Shown: one piece after another, positions 1 through 10,059 of the stretch
How positions within the stretch are numbered: position 1 is the stretch's first letter
Layout of the letters: each line of letters begins with the position of its first letter
DNA from: Azospirillum sp. TSO22-1
GTDB taxonomy: Bacteria; Pseudomonadota; Alphaproteobacteria; Azospirillales; Azospirillaceae
NCBI RefSeq assembly: GCF_003116015.1
Contig: NZ_LGQZ01000075.1
Coordinates: 1-64,000, forward strand
DNA: 64,000 nt
Direction: 5' to 3'
The notes under the pieces: generated by a model
Database searches by the model: none
Seen by the model: the letters and a program-made list of their open reading frames with translations, nothing else
What the model was told of the DNA's origin: nothing
Position numbers and translations under genes: made by a program

Positions 1-83
<83 letters not shown>

Positions 84-106
84 CGGCCTAAACAGCCGTA
101 AGGTGG

Positions 107-143
107 AAGCCGTCGGCCTTCGGGCCGGCGGCTTTTTGCTTTT
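107..143 (+). terminator. Rho-independent terminator after tuf
   Basis: A 12-bp stem (107-118 with 123-134, one G-T wobble) closes a TTCG tetraloop. It is followed by a T-rich tail, TTT-GC-TTTT, to 143. It lies 24 bases after the tuf stop and should end most of the str-operon transcript. Confidence 0.85.
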
Positions 144-165
144 GTGACCATCTGTGGAATTCCGG

Positions 166-192
166 TTGACAGCCGGTCCGCCAGGGCATAAA
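166..192 (+). promoter_or_regulatory. Candidate sigma70 promoter for the S10 operon
   Basis: A perfect TTGACA (166-171) is followed after 15 bases by CATAAA (187-192, 4/6 to TATAAT). The short spacer weakens the call. The position just after the tuf terminator and about 290 bases before rpsJ fits a separate promoter with a long leader. Confidence 0.35.
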
Positions 193-484
193 CATCCGGC
201 CTCTGGTTTGAGGGTTGGTGGTAGGCAGGTTCGGCCTAGACGCAGCCCGATACGAAGAAGCGCGCTGGAGTTCCAAGCGAACCCGGCCAAAAACATCCCG
301 ATCCGCGCAACCCGCGGCGGGGTGTTCTTTTTTCGTCATCGGTTCCTGCATTGCCGAGCACGCCGCCGCCGGGTCCTCCGACCGGGTCGGCCAGGGCGGA
401 AACGCGCGGCCGGCCTGCCGGTCAAGGTTCAAGGTTCGGATGGCGCTCGGCGCCACCGCCACGTTGTGTAAGGGACGTTTGGAC

Positions 485-793
<309 letters not shown>

Positions 794-858
794 GTCTGGT
801 TTTGAGTCGTTAAGGGACCTCTCCACCAACGGATGTCCCTGGCAAGGAGACAACAAGA

Positions 859-1569
859 ATGCGATCCGGTCTGATCGCACAGAAGCTGGGCATGACCCGC
901 ATCTTCACGGATGAGGGCGAGCACGTTCCGGTGACTGTGCTGAAAGTGGACAACTGCCAGGTCGTCGCCGTTCGCACCGAGGACAAGGACGGCTACACCG
1001 CCGTTCAGCTCGGCGCCGGCGCGATCAAGGTGAAGAACGTGACGCAGCCGATGCGCGGGCATTTCGCCAAGGCGCGCGTCGAGCCGAAGCGCAAGCTGGT
1101 CGAATTCCGCGTCACCCCCGACGCGCTGATCGAGGTCGGTGCCGAGCTGTCGGTCGCCCACTTCATCCCCGGCCAGTTCGTGGACGTGCAGGGCACCTCC
1201 ATCGGTAAGGGCTTCGCCGGCGCCATGAAGCGCTGGAACTTCGGCGGTCTGCGTGCCACCCACGGCGTGTCCGTGTCGCACCGTTCGCATGGCTCCACCG
1301 GTAACCGCCAGGATCCCGGCAAGGTCTTCAAGAACAAGAAGATGGCCGGCCACCTCGGCGACGAGACGGTCACCGTGATGAACCTGAAGGTCGTCTCGGT
1401 GGACGAGAGCCGCGGTCTCATCCTGGTCAAGGGCGCGGTCCCCGGCAGCGAAGGCGGCTGGGTCAAGATCCGCGACGCCGTGAAGCGCAAGCAGCCGGAC
1501 GGCCTGCCGTTCCCGGCGGCGATCAAGGCTGCCCCGGCGGGTGAAGCCCCGGCCGCGGCGCAGGAGTGA
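859..1569 (+). CDS. rplC: 50S ribosomal protein L3
   Basis: 236 residues, a little longer than E. coli L3 (209) because of an Ala/Pro/Glu-rich C-terminal tail. The N-terminus [16 protein letters not shown] and the central loop around [12 protein letters not shown] are L3 signatures. The loop reaches the peptidyl-transferase centre. AAGGAGA lies about 10 bases before the ATG. The stop TGA overlaps a GTG codon in the rplD frame, so the two genes are probably translationally coupled. Confidence 0.97.
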   Translation: MRSGLIAQKLGMTRIFTDEGEHVPVTVLKVDNCQVVAVRTEDKDGYTAVQLGAGAIKVKNVTQPMRGHFAKARVEPKRKLVEFRVTPDALIEVGAELSVAHFIPGQFVDVQGTSIGKGFAGAMKRWNFGGLRATHGVSVSHRSHGSTGNRQDPGKVFKNKKMAGHLGDETVTVMNLKVVSVDESRGLILVKGAVPGSEGGWVKIRDAVKRKQPDGLPFPAAIKAAPAGEAPAAAQE

Positions 1570-1574
1570 GATCG

Positions 1575-2195
1575 ATGAAGGCCACCATCAAGAACCTGAA
1601 CAACGAAGCCGTGGGCGAGATCGAGCTCGCCGACGAGATCTTCGGCCTCCAGGTCCGCAGCGACCTGCTGCACCGCATGGTCAACTGGCAGCTGGCCAAG
1701 CGCCGCGCCGGTACCCACAAGACCAAGGGCATCAGCGAGATCCGCGGCACCACCAAGAAGCCGTACAAGCAGAAGGGCACCGGCCGCGCCCGCCAGGGCT
1801 CGACCCGCTCGCCGCAGTTCCGCGGCGGCGCGACCATCTTCGGCCCGGTCGTCCGCTCGCACGAGCACGGCCTGACCAAGAAGGTCCGCAAGCTGGCGCT
1901 CAAGACCGCCCTGTCGGCCAAGGCTGCCGACGGCAAGCTCATCGTCCTCGACGCGGCCACCGCCGAGTCGCACAAGACGAAGGAGCTCGTCGCCCGCTTC
2001 GCCAAGCTGGGCCTGACCTCGGTGCTGTTCATCGACGGTGCGAACCTCGACGAGAACTTCGTCAAGGCCTCGCGCAACATCCCGTTGGTGGACGTGCTGC
2101 CGGAGCAGGGCGCCAACGTCTACGACATTCTTCGCCGCGACACGCTGGTCCTGACCCGCAACGCGGTCGAGCAGCTGGAGGCTCGTCTGAAATGA
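1575..2195 (+). CDS. rplD: 50S ribosomal protein L4
   Basis: 206 residues; binds 23S rRNA and lines the exit tunnel. The basic extended loop ([15 protein letters not shown]) that enters the tunnel is intact. The frame opens with a GTG at 1566 inside the rplC stop, but ATG 1575 (M-K-A-T-I-K) matches the conserved N-terminus. The stop overlaps the rplW start in an ATGA. Confidence 0.96.
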   Translation: MKATIKNLNNEAVGEIELADEIFGLQVRSDLLHRMVNWQLAKRRAGTHKTKGISEIRGTTKKPYKQKGTGRARQGSTRSPQFRGGATIFGPVVRSHEHGLTKKVRKLALKTALSAKAADGKLIVLDAATAESHKTKELVARFAKLGLTSVLFIDGANLDENFVKASRNIPLVDVLPEQGANVYDILRRDTLVLTRNAVEQLEARLK

Positions 2196-2509
2196 GCAAG
2201 CAGTCGAAACCTGCGGTGAGCCGCGAGCGGATGTACGACCTCATCCTGGCGCCGGTGATCACCGAGAAGTCGACGATGGCGTCGGAGCACAACCAGGTGA
2301 CCTTCCGGGTGCCGCTCTCCGCCTCGAAGCCGGAAATCAAGGCTGCCGTGGAAGGCCTGTTCAACGTCAAGGTTACGGCGGTGAACACGCTCATCTCCAA
2401 GGGCAAGACCAAGCGTTTCCGCGGCATCGAAGGCCGTCGCTCGGACTTCAAGAAGGCCGTCGTGACCCTCGCCGAGGGGAACAAGATCGACGTGACCACG
2501 GGCATCTGA
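2192..2509 (+). CDS. rplW: 50S ribosomal protein L23
   Basis: 105 residues; sits at the tunnel exit and is the docking point for trigger factor and SRP. The segment [11 protein letters not shown] is the L23 signature. ATG 2192 overlaps the rplD stop (ATGA). The short acidic/Thr C-terminus ends D-V-T-T-G-I. Confidence 0.96.
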   Translation: MSKQSKPAVSRERMYDLILAPVITEKSTMASEHNQVTFRVPLSASKPEIKAAVEGLFNVKVTAVNTLISKGKTKRFRGIEGRRSDFKKAVVTLAEGNKIDVTTGI

Positions 2510-2525
2510 GCGGGAGTGTGATCCG

Positions 2526-3350
2526 ATGGCTCTGAAGCAATACCGCCCGATTACGCCGTCGCTCCGCCAGCTGGTCATCGTCGACCGCTCGGAGCTGTAC
2601 AAGGGCAAGCCGGTCAAGGCCCTCACCGAGGGTCTGTCCAAGTCCGGCGGGCGTAACAACACCGGCCGCATCACCGCCCGTCGCATGGGTGGCGGTCACA
2701 AGCGCGTCTACCGTCTGGTGGACTTCAAGCGCCGCAAGTTCGACGTCCCGGCGACGGTCGAGCGCCTGGAGTACGATCCGAACCGGACCGCCTTCATCGC
2801 GCTGATCAAGTACGCCGACGGCACGCTGTCCTACATCCTGGCGCCGCAGCGCATCAAGGTGGGCGACACCGTGATCTCCGGCGAGCGCGTGGACGTGAAG
2901 CCCGGCAACGCGATGCCGCTGCGGAGCATCCCGGTCGGCTCGATCGTGCACAACGTCGAGCTGAAGCCCGGCAAGGGCGGCCAGATCGCCCGCTCGGCCG
3001 GCACCTACCTGCAGCTGGTCGGCCGCGACAGCGGCTACGCCCAGCTGAAGCTGCCCTCGGGCGAGGTTCGCGTGGTGCGCGGCGACTGCATGGCCACCAT
3101 CGGCGCCGTGTCGAACCCGGACCAGATGAACACCAATCTGGGCAAGGCCGGCCGCAACCGCTGGCTCGGTCAGCGCCCGGCGGTCCGCGGCGTCGCCATG
3201 AACCCGATCGACCACCCGCACGGTGGTGGTGAGGGGCGCACCTCGGGCGGCCGCCACCCGGTCACGCCGTGGGGCAAGCCGACCAAGGGCAAGAAGACGC
3301 GTCACAACAAGAAGACCGACGGCCTGATCCTGCGCCGTCGGACGAAGTAA
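2526..3350 (+). CDS. rplB: 50S ribosomal protein L2
   Basis: 274 residues, the usual size. L2 is needed for subunit association and peptidyl-transferase assembly. [11 protein letters not shown] at the start and the C-terminal [14 protein letters not shown], which carries the conserved His, are diagnostic. The stop codon TAA runs directly into the AAGGAGGT ribosome site of rpsS. Confidence 0.97.
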   Translation: MALKQYRPITPSLRQLVIVDRSELYKGKPVKALTEGLSKSGGRNNTGRITARRMGGGHKRVYRLVDFKRRKFDVPATVERLEYDPNRTAFIALIKYADGTLSYILAPQRIKVGDTVISGERVDVKPGNAMPLRSIPVGSIVHNVELKPGKGGQIARSAGTYLQLVGRDSGYAQLKLPSGEVRVVRGDCMATIGAVSNPDQMNTNLGKAGRNRWLGQRPAVRGVAMNPIDHPHGGGEGRTSGGRHPVTPWGKPTKGKKTRHNKKTDGLILRRRTK

Positions 3351-3362
3351 GGAGGTCGGACC

Positions 3363-3641
3363 GTGGCACGTTCCGTTTGGAAGGGTCCGTTCATCGACGG
3401 CTATCTGCTGAAGAAGGCGGAGAAGTCGCGGGCTTCGGGCCGCAACGAGATCATCAAGATCTGGTCCCGTCGTTCGACCATCCTGCCGCAGTTCGTCGGG
3501 CTCACGTTCGGCGTTTACAACGGCCATAAGTTTCTGCCGGTGCTGGTGACCGAGAACATGATCGGCCACAAGTTCGGCGAATTCTCTCCGACGCGGACCT
3601 TCTACGGCCACGCGGCGGACAAGAAGGCGAAGAGGAAGTAA
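3363..3641 (+). CDS. rpsS: 30S ribosomal protein S19
   Basis: 92 residues; binds 16S rRNA in the head with S13. It starts with GTG ([10 protein letters not shown]). The start is fixed by a full AAGGAGGT Shine-Dalgarno at 3349-3356, six bases before it and overlapping the rplB stop. The conserved segment W-S-R-R-S-T-I-L-P and the basic C-terminus K-K-A-K-R-K are present. Confidence 0.97.
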   Translation: MARSVWKGPFIDGYLLKKAEKSRASGRNEIIKIWSRRSTILPQFVGLTFGVYNGHKFLPVLVTENMIGHKFGEFSPTRTFYGHAADKKAKRK

Positions 3642-3644
3642 CCG

Positions 3645-4037
3645 ATGGGCAAGCCCGCCAATCCCAGCCGCACCGCTGAGAACGAGGCCAAGGCGTTCGA
3701 TCCGATGATCCGGACGAGCCCGCGGAAGCTCAACCTCGTCGCCCAGCTGATCCGCAACATGGACGCCAGCCGTGCCGTCGCCGAGCTGACCTTCTCCAAG
3801 CGCCGCATCGCCGGCCAGGTGAAGAAGGTTCTGCAGGCGGCCATCGCCAACGCGGAGAACAACCACCAGCTCGACGTGGACAAGCTCTACGTCGCGACCG
3901 CCACGGTGGGTAAGGCTCTCGTGATGAAGCGCTTCCACGCCCGCGCCCGCGGCCGTGGCGCCCGCGTCATGAAGCCGTTCTCCAACCTGACGATCATCGT
4001 GCGCGAGCGCGAGGAAGCCGCCGAAGGGGCCGAGTAA
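3645..4037 (+). CDS. rplV: 50S ribosomal protein L22
   Basis: 130 residues. The tip of its beta-hairpin ([13 protein letters not shown]) lines the exit tunnel, where macrolide-resistance changes fall in other bacteria. It begins three bases after rpsS and ends one base before rpsC, so translation is probably coupled. The N-terminal extension [11 protein letters not shown] is usual in alphaproteobacteria. Confidence 0.96.
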   Translation: MGKPANPSRTAENEAKAFDPMIRTSPRKLNLVAQLIRNMDASRAVAELTFSKRRIAGQVKKVLQAAIANAENNHQLDVDKLYVATATVGKALVMKRFHARARGRGARVMKPFSNLTIIVREREEAAEGAE

Positions 4038-4038
4038 G

Positions 4039-4806
4039 ATGGGTCAGAAAGTCAATCCGATCGGCCTGCGGGTCGGCATCAACCGCACCTGGGACAGCCG
4101 CTGGTTCGCCGGTCGCGACTACGCCAAGCTGCTGCACCAGGACCTGAAGCTGCGTGAGTTCCTGCAGGAGCGCCTCAAGCAGGCCGGCTGCTCGCGCGTC
4201 GTCATCGAGCGTCCGGCCAAGAAGGCCCGCGTCACCATCCACTCGGCCCGTCCGGGCGTGGTGATCGGCAAGAAGGGCGCGGACATCGAGAAGCTGCGCG
4301 GCGAACTGGCGAAGATGACGGGCTCGGAAGTGAGCCTGAACATCATCGAGATCCGCAAGCCGGAGATCGACGCCCGCCTGATCGCCGAGAACATCGCCAG
4401 CCAGCTCGAGCGCCGCGTCGCCTTCCGTCGCGCCATGAAGCGCGCCGTGCAGTCGGCCATGCGTCTCGGCGCCCAGGGCATCCGCATCAACTGCTCGGGT
4501 CGTCTGGGCGGTGCGGAGATCGCCCGCATGGAGTGGTACCGCGAGGGTCGCGTTCCGCTGCACACGCTGCGCGCGGACATCGACTACGGCATCGGCACCG
4601 CCAAGACCACCTACGGCACCTGCGGTGTCAAGGTGTGGGTGTTCAAGGGCGAGATCCTGGCCCACGATCCGATGGCCCAGGACAAGCGTATGGCCGGCGA
4701 GCCGGTCTCCACCGACGGCGAGCACCAGCCGCGCCGCGAGCGCCGCGACCGCGAGGATCGTGGCGACCGCCGCGACCGCCGCGATCGCCGCGGCGCCAGC
4801 GAGTAA
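4039..4806 (+). CDS. rpsC: 30S ribosomal protein S3
   Basis: 255 residues. S3 forms part of the mRNA entry helicase. The KH domain with G-V-V-I-G-K-K-G is at about residues 73-80, and the C-terminal S3 domain contains [14 protein letters not shown]. Compared with E. coli (233 residues) there is an added tail, almost entirely Arg/Asp repeats (R-R-D-R-R-D), a low-complexity polyampholyte typical of Rhodospirillales S3. Confidence 0.97.
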   Translation: MGQKVNPIGLRVGINRTWDSRWFAGRDYAKLLHQDLKLREFLQERLKQAGCSRVVIERPAKKARVTIHSARPGVVIGKKGADIEKLRGELAKMTGSEVSLNIIEIRKPEIDARLIAENIASQLERRVAFRRAMKRAVQSAMRLGAQGIRINCSGRLGGAEIARMEWYREGRVPLHTLRADIDYGIGTAKTTYGTCGVKVWVFKGEILAHDPMAQDKRMAGEPVSTDGEHQPRRERRDREDRGDRRDRRDRRGASE

Positions 4807-4818
4807 AGGGATAGAGCG

Positions 4819-5250
4819 ATGCTTTCCCCCAAGCGTACGAAGTACCGCAAGGCCTTCAAGGGCCGCATCCACGGCGTGGCGAAGGGCGGCTACGAGCTGA
4901 ACTTCGGCGCCTACGGCCTCAAGGCCCTGGAGCCCGAGCGCGTCACCGCCCGGCAGATCGAGGCGGCCCGCCGCGCGATCACCCGCGCCATGAAGCGTCA
5001 GGGCCGCGTCTGGATCCGCATCTTCCCGGACGTCCCGGTCACCAGCAAGCCGGCCGAGGTCCGCATGGGCTCCGGTAAGGGTTCGCCCGAGTACTGGGCG
5101 GCCCGCGTCAAGCCCGGCCGCATCATGTTCGAGCTGGACGGCGTCCCGTTCGACGTGGCCAAGCTGGCGTTCGAGCTGGCGGCTGCCAAGCTGCCGATCA
5201 AGACCAAGATCGTCACCCGCCTCGGCGGTGCTGAGGAGACTGCGGCATGA
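4819..5250 (+). CDS. rplP: 50S ribosomal protein L16
   Basis: 143 residues; contacts the A-site t[14 protein letters not shown] and [10 protein letters not shown] are diagnostic. The stop overlaps the rpmC start (ATGA). Confidence 0.97.
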   Translation: MLSPKRTKYRKAFKGRIHGVAKGGYELNFGAYGLKALEPERVTARQIEAARRAITRAMKRQGRVWIRIFPDVPVTSKPAEVRMGSGKGSPEYWAARVKPGRIMFELDGVPFDVAKLAFELAAAKLPIKTKIVTRLGGAEETAA

Positions 5251-5453
5251 AGGCCCAGGACATCCGTACCAAGAGCGTGGACGAGCTGAACGACCAGCTC
5301 CTCCAGCTCAAGAAGGAGCAGTTCAACCTGCGCTTCCAGAAGGCCTCCGGCCAGCTGGAGAACACCGCGCGGGTTCGTACGGTGCGTCGCGACATCGCGC
5401 GCATCAAGACCATCCTCGGCGAGCGTGCCAACGCCGCCGCGGCCGCGAAGTAA
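5247..5453 (+). CDS. rpmC: 50S ribosomal protein L29
   Basis: 68 residues, a two-helix protein near the tunnel exit. The segment [14 protein letters not shown] followed by [10 protein letters not shown] is the L29 signature. It overlaps rplP by four bases. Confidence 0.96.
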   Translation: MKAQDIRTKSVDELNDQLLQLKKEQFNLRFQKASGQLENTARVRTVRRDIARIKTILGERANAAAAAK

Positions 5454-5467
5454 GAGGGAGACTGCCA

Positions 5468-5722
5468 ATGCCTCGCCGCGTTCTGCAGGGCACGGTGGTC
5501 AGCGACAAGGGCGACAAGACGGTGATCGTCCTCGTCGAGCGTCGCGTGATGCACCCCGTGTACAAGAAGTTCATCCGTCAGTCGAAGAAGTACGCCGCCC
5601 ACGACGAGAACAACTCGTTCAAGGCCGGCGATACCGTCTCGATCATCGAGTGCCGTCCGATCTCCAAGCGCAAGCGTTGGACGGTCGTGACGGAGTCCGC
5701 CGGCTCGACCGGCGCCGCGTGA
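5468..5722 (+). CDS. rpsQ: 30S ribosomal protein S17
   Basis: 84 residues, an OB-fold primary 16S rRNA binder. [14 protein letters not shown] and the following T-V-I-V-L-V-E-R match the family. ATG 5468 is preceded by GAGGGAG. The longer open frame upstream lies in rpmC and is ignored. Confidence 0.96.
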   Translation: MPRRVLQGTVVSDKGDKTVIVLVERRVMHPVYKKFIRQSKKYAAHDENNSFKAGDTVSIIECRPISKRKRWTVVTESAGSTGAA

Positions 5723-5739
5723 TTAGAAAGGTCTAATCC

Positions 5740-6108
5740 ATGATTCAGATGCAAACCAACCTGGAAGTCGCCGACAATAGCGGGGCGCGCCGGGTGCAGT
5801 GCATCAAGGTGCTTGGCGGTTCCAAGCGGAAGGTGGCTTCCGTGGGCGACATCATCGTGGTGTCGGTCAAGGAGGCGATTCCGAAGGGCCGCGTCAAGAA
5901 GGGCGACGTGCATCGCGCCGTCATCGTCCGCACCGCGAAGGAACTGCGCCGCGACGATGGTTCGGCGATCCGCTTCGACCGCAACGCCGCCGTGCTGATC
6001 AACAAGCAGGGCGAGCCGATCGGCACCCGTATCTTCGGGCCGGTCACCCGCGAGCTGCGCGCGAAGAAGTTCATGAAGATCATCTCGCTGGCGCCGGAGG
6101 TGCTGTGA
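5740..6108 (+). CDS. rplN: 50S ribosomal protein L14
   Basis: 122 residues, exactly the usual length. L14 contacts the 30S at bridges B5/B8. [16 protein letters not shown] is the family signature. It is the head of the classical spc group; no separate promoter is obvious in the 17-base gap after rpsQ. The stop overlaps the rplX start (TGATG). Confidence 0.97.
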   Translation: MIQMQTNLEVADNSGARRVQCIKVLGGSKRKVASVGDIIVVSVKEAIPKGRVKKGDVHRAVIVRTAKELRRDDGSAIRFDRNAAVLINKQGEPIGTRIFGPVTRELRAKKFMKIISLAPEVL

Positions 6109-6425
6109 TGGCCCAGAAGATCAAGACCAAGGACAAGGTCGTCGTCCTGTCCGGCAAGGACAAGGGCAAGACCGGCGAGGTCGTGAAGGTGCTCCCCAAG
6201 GAGGCGCGCGTCGTCGTTGCGGGTGTGAACGTCGTCAAGAAGCACACCCGTCCGTCGGCCCGCTCGCAGGGCGGCATCGTCGAGATCGAGGCGCCGATCC
6301 ACGTCTCCAACGTCGCTCACGTCGATCCCAAGGACGGCAAGCCGACCCGCGTCGGCTTCAAGGTCCTTGAGGACGGCCGCAAGGTGCGTGTCGCCAAGCG
6401 GTCCGGCGAGACCATCGATCTTTGA
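6108..6425 (+). CDS. rplX: 50S ribosomal protein L24
   Basis: 105 residues. It starts the folding of domain I of 23S rRNA. The KOW motif ([16 protein letters not shown]) is close to the N-terminus. ATG 6108 overlaps the rplN stop. Confidence 0.97.
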   Translation: MAQKIKTKDKVVVLSGKDKGKTGEVVKVLPKEARVVVAGVNVVKKHTRPSARSQGGIVEIEAPIHVSNVAHVDPKDGKPTRVGFKVLEDGRKVRVAKRSGETIDL

Positions 6426-6436
6426 GGGGCCGGACC

Positions 6437-6979
6437 ATGGCTGCACGTCTTAAGGAAATCTACGACTCCAAGATCCGCGCCGCGCTCAAGAGCGAGTTCG
6501 GCTACGGGAACGATCTCGAAGTTCCGCGGCTCGAGAAGATCGTCATCAACATGGGCGTCGGCGAAGCCGTCGCCGACTCCAAGAAGATCCAGAGCGCCGT
6601 CGCCGAACTGCAGGCCATCTCCGGCCAGAAGCCGGTGATCACCAAGTCGCGCAAGTCGATCGCCCAGTTCAAGCTGCGCGAGAACATGGCGATCGGCTGC
6701 AAGGTGACGCTGCGCCGCGAGCGCATGTACGAGTTCCTGGACCGTCTGGTCACCATCGCGCTGCCGCGCGTCCGCGACTTCCGCGGCGTGTCGGGGACGA
6801 GCTTCGACGGCCGTGGCAACTACGCCATGGGCCTGAAGGAGCAGATCATTTTCCCGGAGATCGATTACGACAAGATCGATCAGATCCGCGGCATGGACAT
6901 CATCATCGTCACCTCGGCGAAGACCGACAAGGAGGCCAAGGCCCTCCTCAAGGGCTTCGACATGCCGTTCGTGGCCTGA
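6437..6979 (+). CDS. rplE: 50S ribosomal protein L5
   Basis: 180 residues; part of the 5S RNP. The segment [10 protein letters not shown] and the P-site contact loop near R-D-F-R-G-V are present. The frame opens at a TTG inside rplX, but ATG 6437 (M-A-A-R-L-K) with GAGGGG upstream is the better start. Confidence 0.96.
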   Translation: MAARLKEIYDSKIRAALKSEFGYGNDLEVPRLEKIVINMGVGEAVADSKKIQSAVAELQAISGQKPVITKSRKSIAQFKLRENMAIGCKVTLRRERMYEFLDRLVTIALPRVRDFRGVSGTSFDGRGNYAMGLKEQIIFPEIDYDKIDQIRGMDIIIVTSAKTDKEAKALLKGFDMPFVA

Positions 6980-7000
6980 TAGGCAGGAGCAAGTACATCC

Positions 7001-7306
7001 ATGGCTAAGACCAGCGCTGTCGAGAAGAACAAGCGCCGCGCCAAGCTGGTGAAGCAGTTCGCCAACAAGCGCGCCAAGCTGAAGGCGATCGCCAGGGACC
7101 GCTCGCTCTCGCCCGAGGAGCAGTTCCAGGCCCGTCTGAAGCTCGCTGAGCTTCCCCGCAATTCGTCGAAGGTGCGTATCCGCAACCGGTGTGAGCTGTC
7201 CGGTCGTCCGCGCGCTTTCTACCGCAAGTTCAAACTGTCGCGCATCGCGCTCCGCGAGCTGGCCTCCACCGGCCAGATCCCGGGCATGGTGAAGTCGAGC
7301 TGGTAA
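7001..7306 (+). CDS. rpsN: 30S ribosomal protein S14, zinc-independent type
   Basis: 101 residues. This is the long, Cys-poor form of S14: the C-terminal half holds only one Cys ([10 protein letters not shown]) instead of the paired C-X-X-C of the zinc form. The ending G-M-V-K-S-S-W is canonical. GCAGGAG precedes the ATG. Confidence 0.97.
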   Translation: MAKTSAVEKNKRRAKLVKQFANKRAKLKAIARDRSLSPEEQFQARLKLAELPRNSSKVRIRNRCELSGRPRAFYRKFKLSRIALRELASTGQIPGMVKSSW

Positions 7307-7319
7307 GGAGGACCGCAAG

Positions 7320-7718
7320 ATGGCTTTGAGCGATCCCCTCGGCGATATGCTGACCCGCATCCGCAACGGCCAGCGTGCACGCATGTCGTCTGTGGAAAGC
7401 CCGGCTTCCAAGCTCCGCACGTCCGTGCTGGAGGTGCTGAAGCGCGAAGGCTACATCCGTGGCTACGCCCAGGAAGAAGTGCGTCCGGGCGTGAGCAACC
7501 TGAAGATCGAGCTGAAGTACCACGAGGGAGAGCCTGTCATTAAGGAGATCTCCCGCGTGTCGAAGCCCGGTCGCCGCGTCTACTCGAAGATCGCCGACAT
7601 GCAGCGGGTCTACAACGGCCTCGGCATCGCGATCCTCTCGACGCCGCGCGGTGTCATGTCGGACAACGAGGCCCGCGCCGCCAACGTCGGCGGCGAAGTC
7701 CTCTGCCGCGTGTTCTAA
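7320..7718 (+). CDS. rpsH: 30S ribosomal protein S8
   Basis: 132 residues. It binds 16S helix 21 and is the autoregulator of the spc operon in E. coli. [12 protein letters not shown] at the start and the C-terminal S-T-P-R-G-V-M-S-D are signatures. AAGGAGG lies before the ATG. Confidence 0.97.
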   Translation: MALSDPLGDMLTRIRNGQRARMSSVESPASKLRTSVLEVLKREGYIRGYAQEEVRPGVSNLKIELKYHEGEPVIKEISRVSKPGRRVYSKIADMQRVYNGLGIAILSTPRGVMSDNEARAANVGGEVLCRVF

Positions 7719-7731
7719 GGAGGCTCACCCG

Positions 7732-8265
7732 ATGTCACGCATTGGCAAGCATCCGGTGGCCGTCCCGGCCGGAGTCGACGTCAGCGTCTCCGGTCAGACC
7801 GTCACCGCCAAGGGCAAGCTGGGTCAGCTCAGCGTGACCCTGATCGACGACATCCTCGCCTCCCTCGAGGACGGCAAGGTCGTCGTCAAGCCCCGCAACG
7901 ACAGCAAGCGCGGCCGCGTCATGTGGGCCACCTCGCGGACCCTGGTGAACAACCTGGTCGTCGGCGTGTCGCAGGGCTACACGATCAACATGGAGATCAA
8001 CGGCGTCGGCTACCGTGCCGCCGTGCAGGGGCAGGAGCTGGTCATGCAGCTCGGCTATTCGCACGACGTCAAGTTCCCGATCCCGGAGGGCATCTCGATC
8101 AAGTGCGACAAGCCCACCGCCATTTCGGTGAGCGGCTACGACAAGCAGAAGGTCGGGCAGGTGGCTGCCGAGATCCGCGCTTGGAAGAAGCCGGAGCCGT
8201 ACAAGGGCAAGGGCATCAAGTACGACACCGAGACCATCCTCCGCAAGGAAGGCAAGAAGAAGTAG
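7732..8265 (+). CDS. rplF: 50S ribosomal protein L6
   Basis: 177 residues; two similar domains near the GTPase centre. M-S-R-I-G-K-H-P-V and the ending [14 protein letters not shown] are typical. AAGGAGG (7717-7723) overlaps the rpsH stop and fixes ATG 7732, though the frame stays open upstream. Confidence 0.97.
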   Translation: MSRIGKHPVAVPAGVDVSVSGQTVTAKGKLGQLSVTLIDDILASLEDGKVVVKPRNDSKRGRVMWATSRTLVNNLVVGVSQGYTINMEINGVGYRAAVQGQELVMQLGYSHDVKFPIPEGISIKCDKPTAISVSGYDKQKVGQVAAEIRAWKKPEPYKGKGIKYDTETILRKEGKKK

Positions 8266-8272
8266 GCCCGCC

Positions 8273-8635
8273 ATGCTGAACTCCAAGCAACTCCAGGAGC
8301 GTCGCAAGCAACGCGTGCGCGCTCAGATCGCGAAGAAGGCTGGCGGGCGGCCTCGCCTGTCCATCCACCGCACCAACCTGCACATCTACGCCCAGATCAT
8401 CGACGATGCCGGCGGCCGCACGGTCGCCGCCGCCTCATCGCTGGAGAAGGATCTGCGGGCCCAGCTCAAGCACGGCGGCAACGTCGAGGCGGCCAAGCGC
8501 ATCGGCGCTCTGATCGCCGAGCGTGCGAAGGCTGCCGGCGTCTCCGAGGTCGTCTTCGACCGCGGCGGCAACCTTTACCACGGTCGGGTCAAGGCCCTGG
8601 CCGAGGCCGCCCGCGAGGGCGGGCTGTCGTTCTAA
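8273..8635 (+). CDS. rplR: 50S ribosomal protein L18
   Basis: 120 residues; binds 5S rRNA together with L5 and L25. The basic N-terminus (E-R-R-K-Q-R-V-R) and the C-terminal [20 protein letters not shown] match the family. Confidence 0.97.
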   Translation: MLNSKQLQERRKQRVRAQIAKKAGGRPRLSIHRTNLHIYAQIIDDAGGRTVAAASSLEKDLRAQLKHGGNVEAAKRIGALIAERAKAAGVSEVVFDRGGNLYHGRVKALAEAAREGGLSF

Positions 8636-8648
8636 GGGAGTCCCTGAT

Positions 8649-9224
8649 ATGGCACGTGAAAGAGAACGGGGCGACCGCGATCGGCAGCCGCGTGAGCGTG
8701 AAGAGAGCGAGCTGATCGAGAAGCTCGTCGGGATCAACCGCGTCGCCAAGGTGGTGAAGGGTGGCCGTCGCTTCGGCTTCGCCGCCCTGGTCATCGTCGG
8801 TGACGGCAAGGGCCGCGTCGGCTACGGCTCCGGCAAGGCCCGCGAGGTTCCCGAGGCGATCCGCAAGGCGACCGACCAGGCGAAGCGCGGCATGATCCGC
8901 GTTCCGCTGCGCGAGGGCCGCACCCTGCATCACGACACCTTCGGTCACTACGGTGCCGGCAAGGTCGTGCTGCGCGCGGCTCCGGCCGGTACCGGCATCA
9001 TCGCGGGTGGCCCGATGCGCGCCATCTTCGAGGCGCTCGGCGTGGCCGACGTGGTGACCAAGTCGATCGGCACCTCGAACCCGCACAACATGATCAAGGC
9101 GACCTTCGACGCGCTGACCCAGGTGGTCAGCCCGCGTTCGGTGGCCGCCCGCCGCGGCCGTCGCGTCAGCGACATCCTTGGCAAGCGCGAGACCGGCGCC
9201 GGCGCCGGCGCCCAGGAGGCGTGA
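8649..9224 (+). CDS. rpsE: 30S ribosomal protein S5
   Basis: 191 residues; part of the mRNA entry site and important for accuracy. There is an Arg/Glu/Asp-rich N-terminal extension (about residues 1-20), then [21 protein letters not shown] and the [11 protein letters not shown] motif. The Ala/Gly tail overlaps the rpmD frame. Confidence 0.96.
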   Translation: MARERERGDRDRQPREREESELIEKLVGINRVAKVVKGGRRFGFAALVIVGDGKGRVGYGSGKAREVPEAIRKATDQAKRGMIRVPLREGRTLHHDTFGHYGAGKVVLRAAPAGTGIIAGGPMRAIFEALGVADVVTKSIGTSNPHNMIKATFDALTQVVSPRSVAARRGRRVSDILGKRETGAGAGAQEA

Positions 9225-9226
9225 TC

Positions 9227-9418
9227 ATGGCCGACAAGAAGACCGTCGTCATCACCCAGACCGGCAGCCCGATCGGCCGCCGCAAGGACCAGCGGGACAC
9301 GCTGGTCGGTCTGGGCCTGAACAAGCTGCACCGGACCCGCGAGCTGGAGGACACTCCGGCCGTGCGCGGCATGATCGCCAAGGTCGCGCATCTGGTCCGC
9401 GTCGAGAACGAGGGCTGA
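9227..9418 (+). CDS. rpmD: 50S ribosomal protein L30
   Basis: 63 residues. The motif [12 protein letters not shown] and [10 protein letters not shown] identify L30. The frame opens with GTG 9221 overlapping the rpsE stop, but ATG 9227 (M-A-D-K-K-T) gives the usual N-terminus and has CAGGAGG upstream. Confidence 0.95.
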   Translation: MADKKTVVITQTGSPIGRRKDQRDTLVGLGLNKLHRTRELEDTPAVRGMIAKVAHLVRVENEG

Positions 9419-9422
9419 AGGC

Positions 9423-9908
9423 ATGACCAAGCTCAATGATCTCCGGGACAACCCCGGTGCCCGCAAGGAGCGCATGCGCGTCGGCCGCGGTATCGGCTCG
9501 GGCAAGGGCAAGACCGCGGGCCGCGGCGTGAAGGGTCAGACCTCGCGCACCGGCGTCGCCATCAACGGCTTCGAAGGCGGCCAGATGCCGCTGCACCGCC
9601 GTCTGCCGAAGCGGGGCTTCAGCAAGCCGTTCCGCAAGGTGTACGCGGTCGTCAACCTGGGCTCGATCCAGAAGGCGATCGACGCGGGCAAGCTGGACAT
9701 CGCCAACGCCATCGACGCCGCGGCCCTGCAGGCCGCCGGCCTGGTGGGCAAGGCGAAGGTGGACGGCGTCCGCCTGCTGGCCAAGGGGGCGCTCACCGCC
9801 AAGGTGAACGTCACCGTGACCGGCGCTTCCCAGGCGGCCGTCGAGGCCGTCGAGAAGGCCGGCGGCACCGTGACGGTGACCGAGCCGAAGGCCGAAGCGG
9901 CCGAGTGA
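9423..9908 (+). CDS. rplO: 50S ribosomal protein L15
   Basis: 161 residues. The glycine/arginine-rich N-terminal half ([15 protein letters not shown]) threads into 23S rRNA. The C-terminal half forms the globular domain ending in an acidic Ala/Glu tail. It precedes secY by 151 bases, as in the spc operon. Confidence 0.97.
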   Translation: MTKLNDLRDNPGARKERMRVGRGIGSGKGKTAGRGVKGQTSRTGVAINGFEGGQMPLHRRLPKRGFSKPFRKVYAVVNLGSIQKAIDAGKLDIANAIDAAALQAAGLVGKAKVDGVRLLAKGALTAKVNVTVTGASQAAVEAVEKAGGTVTVTEPKAEAAE

Positions 9909-9969
9909 TCGGACGCGCTCGACCCTTGACGGGGGAGGGCGGTTCCCTCACCTAGAAGCGACCATGCGA

Positions 9970-9996
9970 GGGGCGGTCCTGGTCCAGGGCCGCCCC
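9970..9996 (+). other. Perfect-stem hairpin in the rplO-secY gap
   Basis: An 11-bp stem (9970-9980 with 9986-9996, one G-T pair) closes a 5-base loop. No T-run follows, so this is not a standard intrinsic terminator. It lies about 65 bases before secY and may tune secY expression or mRNA stability. A TTGACG at 9926-9931 could be a weak -35 for an internal promoter. Confidence 0.45.
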
Positions 9997-10059
9997 GTCC
10001 GCACGAGTGGCCCATACTCAATTCGGGCCCCATAAAGTTTGGATCGGGGGATAGCAGCC

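Larger units (their letters stand above)
84..484 (+). other. Non-coding leader between tuf and rpsJ
   Basis: About 400 bases without a supported gene. It holds the tuf terminator, one promoter candidate, a T-rich run near 321-326 after a G+C-rich stretch, and a CGGCGCTCGGCGCC-like self-complementary patch just before rpsJ. In E. coli the S10 leader mediates L4 feedback. The length here would allow leader control, but no specific L4 site is recognised. Confidence 0.5.
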